Positions 8,830 through 16,610 of a DNA stretch of 41,247 nucleotides are shown piece after piece. How positions within the stretch are numbered: position 1 is the stretch's first letter; every line of letters begins with the position of its first letter. Under the pieces are notes generated by a model, which saw nothing but the letters and a program-made list of their open reading frames with translations, did not search any database and was not told where the DNA came from. The stretch covers positions 1-41,247 of the forward strand of contig JAKQFA010000020.1 in assembly GCA_029556335.1 (NCBI GenBank), written 5' to 3'. Made by a program: the position numbers and the translations under genes. The stretch is from Methanobacteriota archaeon. Its GTDB lineage: Archaea > Methanobacteriota > Methanobacteria > Methanobacteriales > Methanobacteriaceae.

Positions 8830-9771
8830 TTAAGCTTTTAGTTTATGATCCTCCACAAAGAAACGCACCGTTTCCCCCAAGTTATCTTTAAAGTTGGTCT
8901 TAGGGTGGAATCCTAGGGATTTCGATAATTCCACGTCGGCCAGGGAATGTTTTATCTCACCTGGACGAGGATCCGCATGTACAGGTTCTAATTCTTCACC
9001 CATCAGTTGGGTGATTATTTGGAAGAGTTCATTTACTGTGTGCCTTTGACCCGAGGCAATGTTAAAGACACCTGTCAGATCCGATTCAGCGCTTTTTATG
9101 TTGGCCTCCACCACTTCCTTGACATATATAAAGTCCCTGGTTTGCTCCCCATCGCCATAGATCACTGGTTGTTTACCTATCAAGATGGATTCAATGAACT
9201 TAGGTATTACTGCTGCATACTGTGAGTTAGGATCCTGGCGGGGACCGAATACATTGAAATATCGCAGGGCTACAGTTGGTAATCCATACACCTCACTGAA
9301 TATCCTGCAGTATAATTCGCCAGCTGCTTTACTCACTGCATATGGAGATTTAGGATTCACTGGTTCTTTTTCAGATAAAGGTAAATTGTGATTGTCACCA
9401 TAAACCGCTGAAGTTGAGGCCAATACCACCTTTTTTACCCCGGTTTGGCGGGCTGCGTCCAGAACTTTAAGGGTGCCAGTTACGTTTACTTCGTTACATA
9501 GTAAAGGGTTTTCTACACTTAAGGGTACACTTGCCAGGGCGGCGTGGTGGAAAACGTAATCAACCTCCTGGAAAAGGTCAACCAGATCTGCATCATTGAT
9601 GTCACCCCTATCCAGGCTGATATTATCCAGGGAGAGGTGTTCTATGTTCTCCACGTGTCCAGATGATTCATCATCGATGATCAGTACCTGATTTTCCCGG
9701 GAAAGTTCCTCCACTAGGTGGGAGCCAATAAATCCCAATCCACCAGTTACAGCTACTTTCTTCTGTCTCAT
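8830..9771 (-). CDS. UDP-glucose 4-epimerase-like NAD-dependent epimerase (GalE family)
   Basis: A 313-residue extended SDR. Motifs: VAVTGGLGFIGSHLVEEL (NAD binding), VFHHAALASVPLSVENP, LASTSAVYGDN, SPYAVSKAAGELYCR (YxxxK), RYFNVFGPRQDPNSQYAAVIPKF and VIYGDGEQTRDFIYV, the pattern of short archaeal and bacterial GalE/WbpP-type epimerases. An in-frame ATG exists 36 bases further upstream at 9807, but the start at 9771 is preferred because GGGTGG lies seven bases before it, the NAD motif then begins at the usual position, and the upstream ATG has no ribosome-binding site. It likely interconverts UDP-glucose/galactose or their N-acetyl forms for the glycan genes. Confidence 0.88.
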   Translation of the reverse strand: MRQKKVAVTGGLGFIGSHLVEELSRENQVLIIDDESSGHVENIEHLSLDNISLDRGDINDADLVDLFQEVDYVFHHAALASVPLSVENPLLCNEVNVTGTLKVLDAARQTGVKKVVLASTSAVYGDNHNLPLSEKEPVNPKSPYAVSKAAGELYCRIFSEVYGLPTVALRYFNVFGPRQDPNSQYAAVIPKFIESILIGKQPVIYGDGEQTRDFIYVKEVVEANIKSAESDLTGVFNIASGQRHTVNELFQIITQLMGEELEPVHADPRPGEIKHSLADVELSKSLGFHPKTNFKDNLGETVRFFVEDHKLKA

Positions 9772-9963
9772 TAACAACCCACCCTGCAGTTGTTCTGCAT
9801 TAGTCAATTTTTTTTTGAAACCTTCTCTAACCTTATTATAATATTCTTCACCAATAAAATCTATATTAAATACACCCTGATTTGCTGATCCATCCCTGGC
9901 CAGTATTACTTGTAACTCTCCTATTACTTGGAATACACGTTTTTCAGGGTAGAAGGTACTGCT

Positions 9964-10392
9964 TTATTCTTTAGAATCATTTAAGACCAGGAATAGGTAA
10001 CGATAGGTGTTGTTGGTGTCAGGCAGCTTGTACAGAAACATCTCCAGTTTCTGGCTTCCATAATTTTTAACTTTAAATTCCAGGGGTATCTCCCTTTTTT
10101 CGTCACTATATAGGGTGAATTCTTCGTTGTAGATGGTGATGTTATCCAGCTGGGCCATTAATCGATAATTCACTGGTTGAAATTCGTTGTTCTTGACCAC
10201 CATGAAGAGCTTACCCTCCCCACCTGGGGCTAAGTTAACGGGATAGTTACCAGCCCTCCCCTCTTGATTTAACACATAGAATTCTGTGAATTTTTCACTG
10301 GGTTGAGGATTTATAGTAATGTATATGACAGATAAGGCTCCTGTAACTATTAATATCAGTATAATTAGTGAAAAGTAATGGTCTTTATTCAT
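9964..10392 (-). CDS. Membrane-anchored DUF1616-type protein
   Basis: A 142-residue protein with one N-terminal transmembrane segment at about residues 8-27 (FSLIILILIVTGALSVIYIT) and a predicted extracytoplasmic beta-rich domain: FTEFYVLNQEGRAGNYP, FMVVKNNEFQPVNYRL and a C-terminal YRYLFLVLNDS strand. These blocks match my recollection of DUF1616 proteins, which in Methanobacteriales tend to occur with surface-glycan genes. No catalytic residues are evident. Its biochemical role is unknown; a structural or glycan-handling role at the envelope is inferred only from location. It diverges from ehaA. Confidence 0.65.
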   Translation of the reverse strand: MNKDHYFSLIILILIVTGALSVIYITINPQPSEKFTEFYVLNQEGRAGNYPVNLAPGGEGKLFMVVKNNEFQPVNYRLMAQLDNITIYNEEFTLYSDEKREIPLEFKVKNYGSQKLEMFLYKLPDTNNTYRYLFLVLNDSKE

Positions 10393-10558
10393 TGTTAACC
10401 CTTTTTTTGTGCTGTATAAGTTATGTCTCCCAACTTCCTCTTCATCAAATTATAAATGTTTTTTATAAAGAAGAGGGTTGTTCCCATTATCTCCAAGAGA
10501 TTATAGTATTCAACTATTAATATTTGATAGGAAAACTGTTTATGAGAGATTAATAACA

Positions 10559-10566
10559 TTTATATA
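10559..10566 (+). promoter_or_regulatory. TATA box for the eha operon
   Basis: TTTATATA is a near-consensus archaeal TATA box within the 198-base divergent gap between the DUF1616 gene and ehaA. Transcription usually starts about 25 bases downstream, near 10588, only two or three bases from the ehaA ATG at 10591, so the transcript may be almost leaderless. A weak AAGG lies at 10580-10583. Confidence 0.55.
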
Positions 10567-10590
10567 CAGTAGTTATGATAAGGTTTTATC

Positions 10591-10872
10591 ATGATTGTTC
10601 ATGTAAATGTCCTAAGTTACCTTCTGGCCCTGGGCCTAGCAGTGATACTTGGACTGGCTTTACGGCTTCCTTTACTACCTGAACGACCCATGAGGTATTC
10701 CTGGAGCATTAGTGTTATTTTTCCCACGGCAATCCTATCTCTTGGTTTTTATGCCATGCTGGTTCAATTGGGATACCAGGGACTTATGGTTGCTGCCTCC
10801 ACAGGAGTTATTACTGCTTTGTTCTGTAAATTTCTCCTGGAGAAGTTAGTACCCCGACCGGAGGATTCATAA
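10591..10872 (+). CDS. ehaA: Energy-converting hydrogenase A subunit A (EhaA)
   Basis: A 93-residue hydrophobic protein with three predicted membrane helices (about residues 7-25, 40-58 and 64-82) and a basic segment RLPLLPERPMRYSW between the first two. It is the first gene of the eha operon; assignment rests on position, size and the unmistakable order of the following genes. It should be one of the small integral membrane subunits of the membrane arm that couples ion flow to ferredoxin reduction by H2. Its TAA overlaps the ehaB ATG by one base (TAATG), indicating translational coupling. Confidence 0.85.
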   Translation: MIVHVNVLSYLLALGLAVILGLALRLPLLPERPMRYSWSISVIFPTAILSLGFYAMLVQLGYQGLMVAASTGVITALFCKFLLEKLVPRPEDS

Positions 10873-11375
10873 TGAATGAGGTACTGGGAATAATAATCGC
10901 CGCCATAATCTGCTGGTTCAACTTCGTACTCATAGATACCTGGATGGGCCTACCAGAAAACCCGGGGGTTAAGGGTGCTGAAGTTATTGGAAGGGCTGTT
11001 AAGAAAAGGGGCGGAAGCCTGGCTGGAGGTTTCTTCCAGGGAAACATTGTATGCTCCCCTGATGCATCAGCCGGAACCTTACTGGCATCGGTAGGTAGTT
11101 ACGCCATTGGAATTCCTGAAGGTGGGCTTATCGCCGCTACTCTGGTTTACTTTGGTAACCGGCTCTGTGCGGATCCAGGTTATGCCGGAACCACCGGTGC
11201 CCTGAGCATTACCCTAATTATTTACTTGACATCCATGGTGGGAATGAAACCAGAATTCTATATTGTGGGCATGGTACTGGCCATCATCACCATACAGGGA
11301 TTAGCACATCCCACTGCCTCCCGTCTCCTGGGTAAACTGGCCCAGAAAATGGGGCGCCACACGAAAATGACTTAG
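10872..11375 (+). CDS. ehaB: Energy-converting hydrogenase A subunit B (EhaB)
   Basis: A 167-residue integral membrane protein with about four hydrophobic stretches, including an N-terminal helix (LGIIIAAIICWFNFVLI) and two long glycine- and alanine-rich stretches. Between them is a conserved-looking polar loop GGGFFQGNIVCSPDASAGT and a second loop GNRLCADPGYAGTTG; each contains a cysteine, but there is no cluster-binding motif. It is identified by order within the operon. The C-terminus is basic (KLAQKMGRHTKMT), probably cytoplasmic. The role beyond membrane-arm subunit is not known to me. Confidence 0.85.
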   Translation: MNEVLGIIIAAIICWFNFVLIDTWMGLPENPGVKGAEVIGRAVKKRGGSLAGGFFQGNIVCSPDASAGTLLASVGSYAIGIPEGGLIAATLVYFGNRLCADPGYAGTTGALSITLIIYLTSMVGMKPEFYIVGMVLAIITIQGLAHPTASRLLGKLAQKMGRHTKMT

Positions 11376-11386
11376 AAGGTGAGATC

Positions 11387-11635
11387 ATGTTTATGGAGAT
11401 ATTAGGCATCATCATCATTCTCATGGCCCTGAGAACCCTCATTGCCCAGGATCGGGCAGAAAGAATGTTATATTTAAATGCCATGGGCTTCGCCATATCA
11501 GCCCTCATAGTTCTGTACATTCAAACACCCTTCGGAGCAATAATGGCCATCACCTATTTCATAGCCTCAACCTTAAGCTCCAACGCCATAGCTTACTCCA
11601 TAGGAAGGGTTAAAAAGGAGATCCTGGTGAAATAA
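11387..11635 (+). CDS. ehaC: Energy-converting hydrogenase A subunit C (EhaC)
   Basis: An 82-residue membrane protein with three predicted helices. The segment IIIILMALRTLIAQDRAERMLYLNAMGFAIS resembles the small subunits of Mrp-type antiporter modules found in membrane-bound hydrogenases, a resemblance judged by eye. The ATG is preceded by GGTGAGATC, an excellent ribosome-binding site. Its TAA overlaps the ehaD ATG by one base. Confidence 0.82.
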   Translation: MFMEILGIIIILMALRTLIAQDRAERMLYLNAMGFAISALIVLYIQTPFGAIMAITYFIASTLSSNAIAYSIGRVKKEILVK

Positions 11636-11913
11636 TGTTGGAATGGATTAATCTGACCACTGTATCGGCAGCAGTACTCTTGATAGGTATGGTGGGGATC
11701 ATCACCCTCCCTAAACCTGTTGATAAGGTTATAATGCTCGCTATCCTACAGGGAGGATTTATAGGTACCATTGTTGCTGCCAAATACTTGGATGTGGCCA
11801 TGGCTGCAGCCATATTTGACCCCATCGCCACCATCATATTCCTGATTGGTATCACCAAGATTCAGGATATTCGGAATCAAAAACATGAAGAGGAGGAAGG
11901 CAACCTTGCTTGA
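11635..11913 (+). CDS. ehaD: Energy-converting hydrogenase A subunit D (EhaD)
   Basis: A 92-residue membrane protein with three predicted helices and a polar, acidic C-terminal tail (KIQDIRNQKHEEEEGNLA). The centre, DKVIMLAILQGGFIGTIVAAKYLDVAMAAAIFDPI, recalls the DUF4040/MbhD-like subunits of Mrp-type modules, which would fit a role in ion translocation; that is an inference. The end of the gene overlaps the preferred start of ehaE by eight bases. Confidence 0.82.
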   Translation: MLEWINLTTVSAAVLLIGMVGIITLPKPVDKVIMLAILQGGFIGTIVAAKYLDVAMAAAIFDPIATIIFLIGITKIQDIRNQKHEEEEGNLA

Positions 11914-12166
11914 TGTCCAAATATGGTTCTACACCGGATGTGTCTTGGTGATTCTGGGCAGCATCGCCACGGTGGTGGGCCCAGGGGTTAAGGACCCACT
12001 GGTCAGGACTCTCAACACTGAAATACCAGCCGTAGGTGTTTCACTAATATTTTTAACCTATAACCACACCCTAGCCCTTCTAACCTTCATTGCTGCTACA
12101 GCCGTCATTACTCTAATACTGTTAAGGGCCATTGTACGTCTGGAAGAATTGGGGGTGGACTTGTGA
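11906..12166 (+). CDS. ehaE: Energy-converting hydrogenase A subunit E (EhaE)
   Basis: An 86-residue membrane protein with about three helices (WFYTGCVLVILGSIATVV, IPAVGVSLIFLTYN and LALLTFIAATAVITLILLRAIV). The start chosen is the TTG at 11906, nine bases after AGGAGG at 11891-11896; in-frame ATGs at 11885 and 11846 lie inside ehaD, lack ribosome-binding sites and would add residues encoded largely within ehaD. Confirmation of the start needs alignment with other EhaE proteins. The stop overlaps the GTG start of ehaF (GTGA). Confidence 0.78.
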   Translation: MLDVQIWFYTGCVLVILGSIATVVGPGVKDPLVRTLNTEIPAVGVSLIFLTYNHTLALLTFIAATAVITLILLRAIVRLEELGVDL

Positions 12167-12657
12167 ATATTGGAAGAATATGGAATTCCCTGGCCAACCC
12201 TAGACGTATACCACGATTATTCGCATTAATACTGGGTCTGATCCTATTAATCGGCTTTTTTATCCCAATAAGCCTAAATGACCACCAATTATACCCTCGA
12301 CCCACTCCCCAGAGCCAGATCAACGACCAAAACCCATTAGCCCCATATGACCGAGGAGGATCACCCTTTGAGGAAACAGGGATTGTTAGGGCCCAGTATC
12401 CCCAGAATTCAATTGAACTAGGCCAGATAACAGCATACCTTACGCCCATAGCTATAGGGGTTAAAGACAGCACCTATTACTTTGGTACGTCAATCCTCTC
12501 CTCACCTGGTGGCCTCATCGATGAGATTCTCTATTACACGCGTGGATTTGACACCATACTGGAGTCCTCCATTCTAATGATGGCCTTCGTCATTGCCAGT
12601 TGGGTGGCACTGCACTTCACCATGAAAAGAGATGAAGAAGGAGATGAAAAACCATGA
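12163..12657 (+). CDS. ehaF: Energy-converting hydrogenase A subunit F (EhaF)
   Basis: A 164-residue protein with one membrane helix at about residues 18-37, a long polar proline-rich extracytoplasmic segment (residues about 38-125, with many Q, N and P residues) and a second helix at about 130-150 followed by a charged tail (KRDEEGDEKP). The start is GTG in a GTGA overlap with ehaE, and the end forms an ATGA overlap with ehaG. The large exposed loop sets it apart from the other small Eha membrane subunits. Function within the complex is unknown. Confidence 0.82.
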   Translation: MNIGRIWNSLANPRRIPRLFALILGLILLIGFFIPISLNDHQLYPRPTPQSQINDQNPLAPYDRGGSPFEETGIVRAQYPQNSIELGQITAYLTPIAIGVKDSTYYFGTSILSSPGGLIDEILYYTRGFDTILESSILMMAFVIASWVALHFTMKRDEEGDEKP

Positions 12658-13325
12658 TAGTCCCTGTACAAGTGCCTGAACTGGTGGTATCACTCTATCC
12701 AGTGGCTATCTGGGTGGGGATAATAACTGGACTAATTGGACTTCTGGGCATATCATTCCAGAAGAACGATCTATCAGTGCTGATACTAACTGATATAGTG
12801 GGTGTGGCCATGCTAATCTTCGTGGCAGGAGTAGCCACTGACCTGGCCGAGGCCCTTATCCTGCCGGGATTAGTGGTGGAATTAGCTGAAATAATGGCCA
12901 TTTCTGAAATTCTCCTCAGCCGAGAGATTAGAAAGAACAATATAAGTGGAGAAGACTTAGTCCCCACTGCATTACCCTTGAACATGGAGATACTTAAAAC
13001 AGCTCCCACTTTCATTGCGGTTGTACTTATTGCCTACGGCGTATTCCTCAGCGGTTTTACAGGAGGAGTTATAGCTGGTGGAGGAATATTGTTCTATATA
13101 CTTTCCAAGAGTGCCCGGGGCTTGCCTGTAGAATTGTTTGAGGGATTGGCTGGTGCGTCAGGTATTGCCTGGGTCTTCTGGATAGTGGGATTCCTGCTAT
13201 TCTTCGTTGGCCCACCATTCTGGTTACTGGGGTTGATGTTAGCAGCCTTTGGTATACTTATTAAGGTGGCCTCTAAGGTGGGGCTCATTGGAATATTGAC
13301 TCGTGAAGAATTCAAGAAGGAGTAG
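12654..13325 (+). CDS. ehaG: Energy-converting hydrogenase A subunit G (EhaG)
   Basis: A 223-residue integral membrane protein with about six or seven helices. The stretch KNDLSVLILTDIVGVAMLIFVAGVATDLAEALILPGLVVELAEIMAISEILL carries several acidic residues within membrane-embedded sequence (Asp, Glu), a feature expected of ion-translocating subunits. The second half is glycine-rich (FTGGVIAGGGILFYI). It is the seventh gene of the operon, joined to ehaF by an ATGA overlap and to ehaH by a six-base gap. Confidence 0.83.
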   Translation: MIVPVQVPELVVSLYPVAIWVGIITGLIGLLGISFQKNDLSVLILTDIVGVAMLIFVAGVATDLAEALILPGLVVELAEIMAISEILLSREIRKNNISGEDLVPTALPLNMEILKTAPTFIAVVLIAYGVFLSGFTGGVIAGGGILFYILSKSARGLPVELFEGLAGASGIAWVFWIVGFLLFFVGPPFWLLGLMLAAFGILIKVASKVGLIGILTREEFKKE

Positions 13326-13331
13326 AAAAAC

Positions 13332-14012
13332 ATGGATTTAGCCACTATCGGAGGACAACTCCTAGGAACCATCCCCCTGGGGGATATTGTACTGTACCTG
13401 ACCCCCTTCAACCTCTTCATGTTTGGAGGAACCTTGGCCTTCACCACTCTCATTGCCATCAGCCGTACCGAAACCCAGGTTGAAGCAGAGTTCGGGACCC
13501 TGAAGGATAAGGAAGTTAAGGTGAACCTGGAAGAGTTCAAAATTAGACGTTTCCTGGCCATTGTATGTGGACTGGCAACTGCCGGGGCCATGATCACCGG
13601 AGACTTGTTCAACTTCACCCTCTTCGTGACCCTCATAGGCATAGTTAACATCGGCATCGTGTCTGCCGTGAGACAGGTAGATGTCCTGAATGCGGCCTTC
13701 CAGTACGGCTTAATAGCTATGATGGCGTCACTACCCCTTTTCGGTGGAGCTGCTGTCCTGCTGGCATCAACCGGGACATTAAGTCTTCTGGAGATAGTTA
13801 AATTACCTTACGTAACTTCCATGATGACCTTTGGATCACTCCTACTCTTAATGGGAATCATAGGCGAAACTGGGGTGGCGCCCTTCTACGCCACCAAGGC
13901 CGAGATGTTCCGCACCCCGGGATCACCCTTCATCCTCATCATACACCTATCCTCCCTACTGGTGATTGTAAGGGCCATAGAGGTGTTACTCATAATAAAC
14001 AAGCCATTCTAA
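13332..14012 (+). CDS. ehaH: Energy-converting hydrogenase A subunit H (EhaH), antiporter-like
   Basis: A 226-residue membrane protein related to the NuoL/M/N and HycC antiporter-like family, of which it retains only part (full-length members exceed 450 residues). The key block is AGAMITGDLFNFTLFVTLIGI, matching the GDLFxxFxFxE region of MrpD/NuoN proteins, although the following acidic residue is replaced by Thr-Leu-Ile. A second typical region is QYGLIAMMASLPLFGGAAVLL. It is one of the two conserved integral membrane subunits shared with group 4 hydrogenases and is expected to participate in ion translocation. Confidence 0.85.
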   Translation: MDLATIGGQLLGTIPLGDIVLYLTPFNLFMFGGTLAFTTLIAISRTETQVEAEFGTLKDKEVKVNLEEFKIRRFLAIVCGLATAGAMITGDLFNFTLFVTLIGIVNIGIVSAVRQVDVLNAAFQYGLIAMMASLPLFGGAAVLLASTGTLSLLEIVKLPYVTSMMTFGSLLLLMGIIGETGVAPFYATKAEMFRTPGSPFILIIHLSSLLVIVRAIEVLLIINKPF

Positions 14013-14038
14013 GAAATTAAGAAACTAGGTGAATCTTG

Positions 14039-14254
14039 ATGAAGACCCTTTACATAAGCAGCTATCTGATGTTCATAGTATCCATCGCAGGCATAGTGTA
14101 CGCTCTGGTGGCAGATCCACCCGCCTGGATTGTTTACGCCATCTCCATACTCTTCATACCCCTATCCATCCTGAGCTTCGGCCTCTTGATCATGGCCCGC
14201 AGCAAGAAAGAGGAAGAGGACGAGCGTGCCAGAGAACCATTCATCGGATATTAA
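14039..14254 (+). CDS. ehaI: Energy-converting hydrogenase A subunit I (EhaI)
   Basis: A 71-residue protein with two predicted membrane helices (about residues 6-24 and 30-50) and a strongly charged C-terminus (RSKKEEEDERAREPFIGY). The ATG at 14039 is preferred over the adjacent upstream TTG at 14036 because GGTGA at 14028-14032 is then six bases away instead of three. It is assigned by operon position and size. Confidence 0.8.
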   Translation: MKTLYISSYLMFIVSIAGIVYALVADPPAWIVYAISILFIPLSILSFGLLIMARSKKEEEDERAREPFIGY

Positions 14255-14263
14255 GGTGAAAAG

Positions 14264-15124
14264 ATGAATTTAATGCTAAACATACTCCTGAACGTGATTA
14301 TCGCTTTCCTATTAGGCAGTCTACTATTTGGACTGCAGCGTAAGGTCATGGCCAGGATTCAGAAGCGACCCGGACCACCCATAATACAGCATTTGCTGCA
14401 CACCCTCAAGTTCTATATAAAAGAATCATCATTCCCCAAAACAGCAGCCATGCCATTCTACATAGCCATAGCCAGCATCCTATGTGTTATCTGGGTATCA
14501 GCAGTTATTGTGGGTCCAGTGGCCCAGGGATCATTACTCCTGATATTCGCCATCTACGCCCTGCACAAAATTGTGGAGCACAACGCAGGGAGCTCATCAG
14601 GGTCTCCCTATGGAAAACTCAGCTGTGTGCGGGCTGTTTTCTCAGCAGCAGCTGAGGTACCCCTCTTTGCAGTGTTGATCATCATCTTCCTTAAAACCAG
14701 GACCATGGTTATCTCGGACATCATCGCCTACCAGGCCCAGAATGGGGCGTTACTGTTCACCATACCACTGGCTGCCCTGATGTTCTTTGTATTAATATTA
14801 TCCAAGGCACCCTACTCTCCCTTTGCCATAACCAAAGGCAAGGATATTATCAGTGGCTATGAAACCGAACACTTCGGACTTCTCAGGGGATACCTGATGA
14901 TCTCAGAATCCATAGCCTGGTACATGCTGCTTTGGATATTTTTAACGGTATTTCTGGGTCCACTCAGTTTACTAGGGTACCTGGTGGGAATGGTGGTCAT
15001 CAGTGTCATCGTGGCCTTTATAAACGCCACCACCCCCATGTTAAACCCCAACCACTCTATAATGGTTCAGGTGACCATGGCCTTCATTGGGATCGTGGGA
15101 TCCATCATATTATTAATGCTTTAA
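14264..15124 (+). CDS. ehaJ: Energy-converting hydrogenase A subunit J (EhaJ), NuoH/HycD homologue
   Basis: A 286-residue integral membrane protein with about eight helices, homologous to NuoH, HycD and EchB. The diagnostic cytoplasmic motif LQRKVMARIQKRPGPPIIQHL occurs near residues 26-46, and KAPYSPFAITKGKDIISGYETEHFGLLRGYLMISESI is the conserved second region with acidic residues (E and E/H) near the membrane surface. In group 4 hydrogenases this subunit anchors the small and large hydrogenase subunits to the membrane arm. GGTGAAAAG precedes the ATG. Confidence 0.92.
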   Translation: MNLMLNILLNVIIAFLLGSLLFGLQRKVMARIQKRPGPPIIQHLLHTLKFYIKESSFPKTAAMPFYIAIASILCVIWVSAVIVGPVAQGSLLLIFAIYALHKIVEHNAGSSSGSPYGKLSCVRAVFSAAAEVPLFAVLIIIFLKTRTMVISDIIAYQAQNGALLFTIPLAALMFFVLILSKAPYSPFAITKGKDIISGYETEHFGLLRGYLMISESIAWYMLLWIFLTVFLGPLSLLGYLVGMVVISVIVAFINATTPMLNPNHSIMVQVTMAFIGIVGSIILLML

Positions 15125-15154
15125 TGGTCAATCTAGAAAAGGAGAATTAATACC

Positions 15155-15412
15155 ATGGAAAAAGAGAAAGATATGCTGTTCCTCACAGCCCTGGTAGCTG
15201 CGGGAGCCACTCTGGCCAGTGGCCTGGCTGCTTCACTACAGTGGATGGTGGTACTGCCTCTGACCTTAGGAGTACTGCTCCTAACGATCCTCATCATGTT
15301 CCAGTACCGGAAGGATGCCATAGAACTCTCAGAGAAGCTGGAAACCGGAGCCTTCATCCTGGTTGTTGTTTTCTTCGCATTATCCTTTATCTACCTATTC
15401 AAACCTGCTTAA
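15155..15412 (+). CDS. ehaK: Energy-converting hydrogenase A subunit K (EhaK)
   Basis: An 85-residue membrane protein with three predicted helices (about residues 8-26, 29-46 and 65-82) separated by a charged loop FQYRKDAIELSEKLETG. AGGAG lies 13 bases before the ATG. Identification rests on its place between ehaJ and ehaL. Confidence 0.8.
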   Translation: MEKEKDMLFLTALVAAGATLASGLAASLQWMVVLPLTLGVLLLTILIMFQYRKDAIELSEKLETGAFILVVVFFALSFIYLFKPA

Positions 15413-15422
15413 CGGTGATTTA

Positions 15423-15746
15423 ATGAACGAAACTTCCTACCTATTATATCTGATATCATTCGTACTGGGATCGGTGGTGGGCCTGGTGCTCAGTTACCAG
15501 AAGTACAAGAGCCCCTTCGCAATTGACAAAATTGATGTCCTGGCCCTGATAATAGCCATAATAGGATGGTTCCTAATCTTCAACAGTCCCATGTTAACCT
15601 TCATCCCATCTTATATCTCCATTGCCATTGGACTGTTTTTAATGGCCATGGTACTGGGAATGAGGCCAGGTTACGGTAGGTACGAGACCCTAATCGGTCT
15701 GGTAGTGGGTGGAATAATCTGGCTCTTGAGGATGGTGCTTCTATGA
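15423..15746 (+). CDS. ehaL: Energy-converting hydrogenase A subunit L (EhaL)
   Basis: A 107-residue membrane protein with four predicted helices and little polar sequence apart from LSYQKYKSPFAIDKIDV and GMRPGYGRYET. The ATG at 15423 is chosen over in-frame codons inside ehaK because GGTGAT at 15414-15419 sits three bases before it. Its end overlaps the start of ehaM (ATGA). Assigned by operon position. Confidence 0.8.
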   Translation: MNETSYLLYLISFVLGSVVGLVLSYQKYKSPFAIDKIDVLALIIAIIGWFLIFNSPMLTFIPSYISIAIGLFLMAMVLGMRPGYGRYETLIGLVVGGIIWLLRMVLL

Positions 15747-16156
15747 ATGACGATAAACTCATCGACAGCAGCCCCGATGATGAAAAACTCTTACACACCA
15801 TGAAGATGCGGATCGTGAAGAGTTATCGGTGGCAGGAAGATATAATCAAGCCCTTCTCCAAGGAACTGGATATTTCAGAGGATGCCCTGGAAGAAATCCT
15901 TATTAAAAGATTGGACATGTCCAGCTTGGAGGCTTTGCATCCCCGCTACGAAAGTTCCAGGGAAAGGTGTTTAAAAGAAAGAATAGATGCTGATCTGCAT
16001 CTCTGTTGGCTATGTGATGTTATGAATATCCTAAGTCCCCAGGAAGCAGATGAAATTAAGACTAAGATATCCCGGGAAATACTTCGGGAAGATAAAACTT
16101 ACAAAAAAGCCATTGAAGAAGGGTGGAAAGACCTTCTAGAATATTTGATGAGGTAA
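15743..16156 (+). CDS. ehaM: Energy-converting hydrogenase A subunit M (EhaM, DUF1959-like)
   Basis: A 137-residue hydrophilic, mostly helical protein with many charged residues and no membrane segment or metal-binding motif apart from LHLCWLCDV (two cysteines three apart). It matches in size and position the soluble EhaM subunit, which I associate with the DUF1959 family. It lies between the membrane subunits and the hydrogenase small subunit, so a scaffolding or assembly role is plausible but unproven. Confidence 0.8.
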   Translation: MNDDKLIDSSPDDEKLLHTMKMRIVKSYRWQEDIIKPFSKELDISEDALEEILIKRLDMSSLEALHPRYESSRERCLKERIDADLHLCWLCDVMNILSPQEADEIKTKISREILREDKTYKKAIEEGWKDLLEYLMR

Positions 16157-16160
16157 AGCT

Positions 16161-16610
16161 ATGGTAAGATCCCTGAAAGACATTATTAGAAGCAGTTCTA
16201 TACACGTTTGTCTAATTAACACTGGAGGGTGTAATGGCTGCGATATTGAAGTAGTTGCCCTCCTATCACCACGCTACGATCTAGAACAGTACGGTATCTA
16301 CGTACACAACAATCCCCGGGAAGCGGATGTAATCCTGGTTACCGGTGCAGTTACAGAGCAGTGGGTGGAAAAACTTAGAAGAATCTACACCAAGGCCCCT
16401 GAACCTAAGATAGTGGTGGCCCTGGGTAACTGTCCCTTAACTGGTGATGTCTTCAATCAGGAGGGTGGTAGCGTCTATGCACCGGTTTCTGACTTCATAC
16501 CCGTAGCTGCGGAAGTCTCAGGATGTCCACCCCGGCCTTCAGAAATACTGGCCGCAATTTTAAGCGTGGCCCCAGGAGCCATTGCAGCCCGAGGGAGGGA
16601 AAAGAAATGA
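16161..16610 (+). CDS. ehaN: [NiFe]-hydrogenase small subunit EhaN
   Basis: A 149-residue protein of the NuoB/HycG/EchC family that binds the proximal [4Fe-4S] cluster. The first ligand pair is in NTGGCNGCDIEVV (Cys24, Cys27); the third is in VVALGNCPLTGDVF and the fourth in VSGCPPRPSEI, the GCPP motif. It delivers electrons between the NiFe site in EhaO and the polyferredoxins. It lacks the N-terminal signal peptide and the extra clusters of uptake hydrogenases, as expected for group 4 enzymes. It overlaps ehaO by four bases (ATGA). Confidence 0.93.
   Translation: MVRSLKDIIRSSSIHVCLINTGGCNGCDIEVVALLSPRYDLEQYGIYVHNNPREADVILVTGAVTEQWVEKLRRIYTKAPEPKIVVALGNCPLTGDVFNQEGGSVYAPVSDFIPVAAEVSGCPPRPSEILAAILSVAPGAIAARGREKK

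Noticed and set aside
9772..9807. Upstream start for the GalE-like gene
   Set aside because: The ATG at 9771 has GGGTGG at good spacing and puts the NAD motif at the normal place; the upstream ATG has no site.
13094..13657. 187-codon minus-strand frame across ehaG and ehaH
   Set aside because: Antisense to two well-supported membrane subunit genes; the translation is rich in Ser, Pro and Met with no domain.
16523..16606. Longer ehaO start inside ehaN
   Set aside because: It would place 28 unrelated residues before the conserved PIGPIHP block; the ATGA overlap at 16607 fits the operon style.
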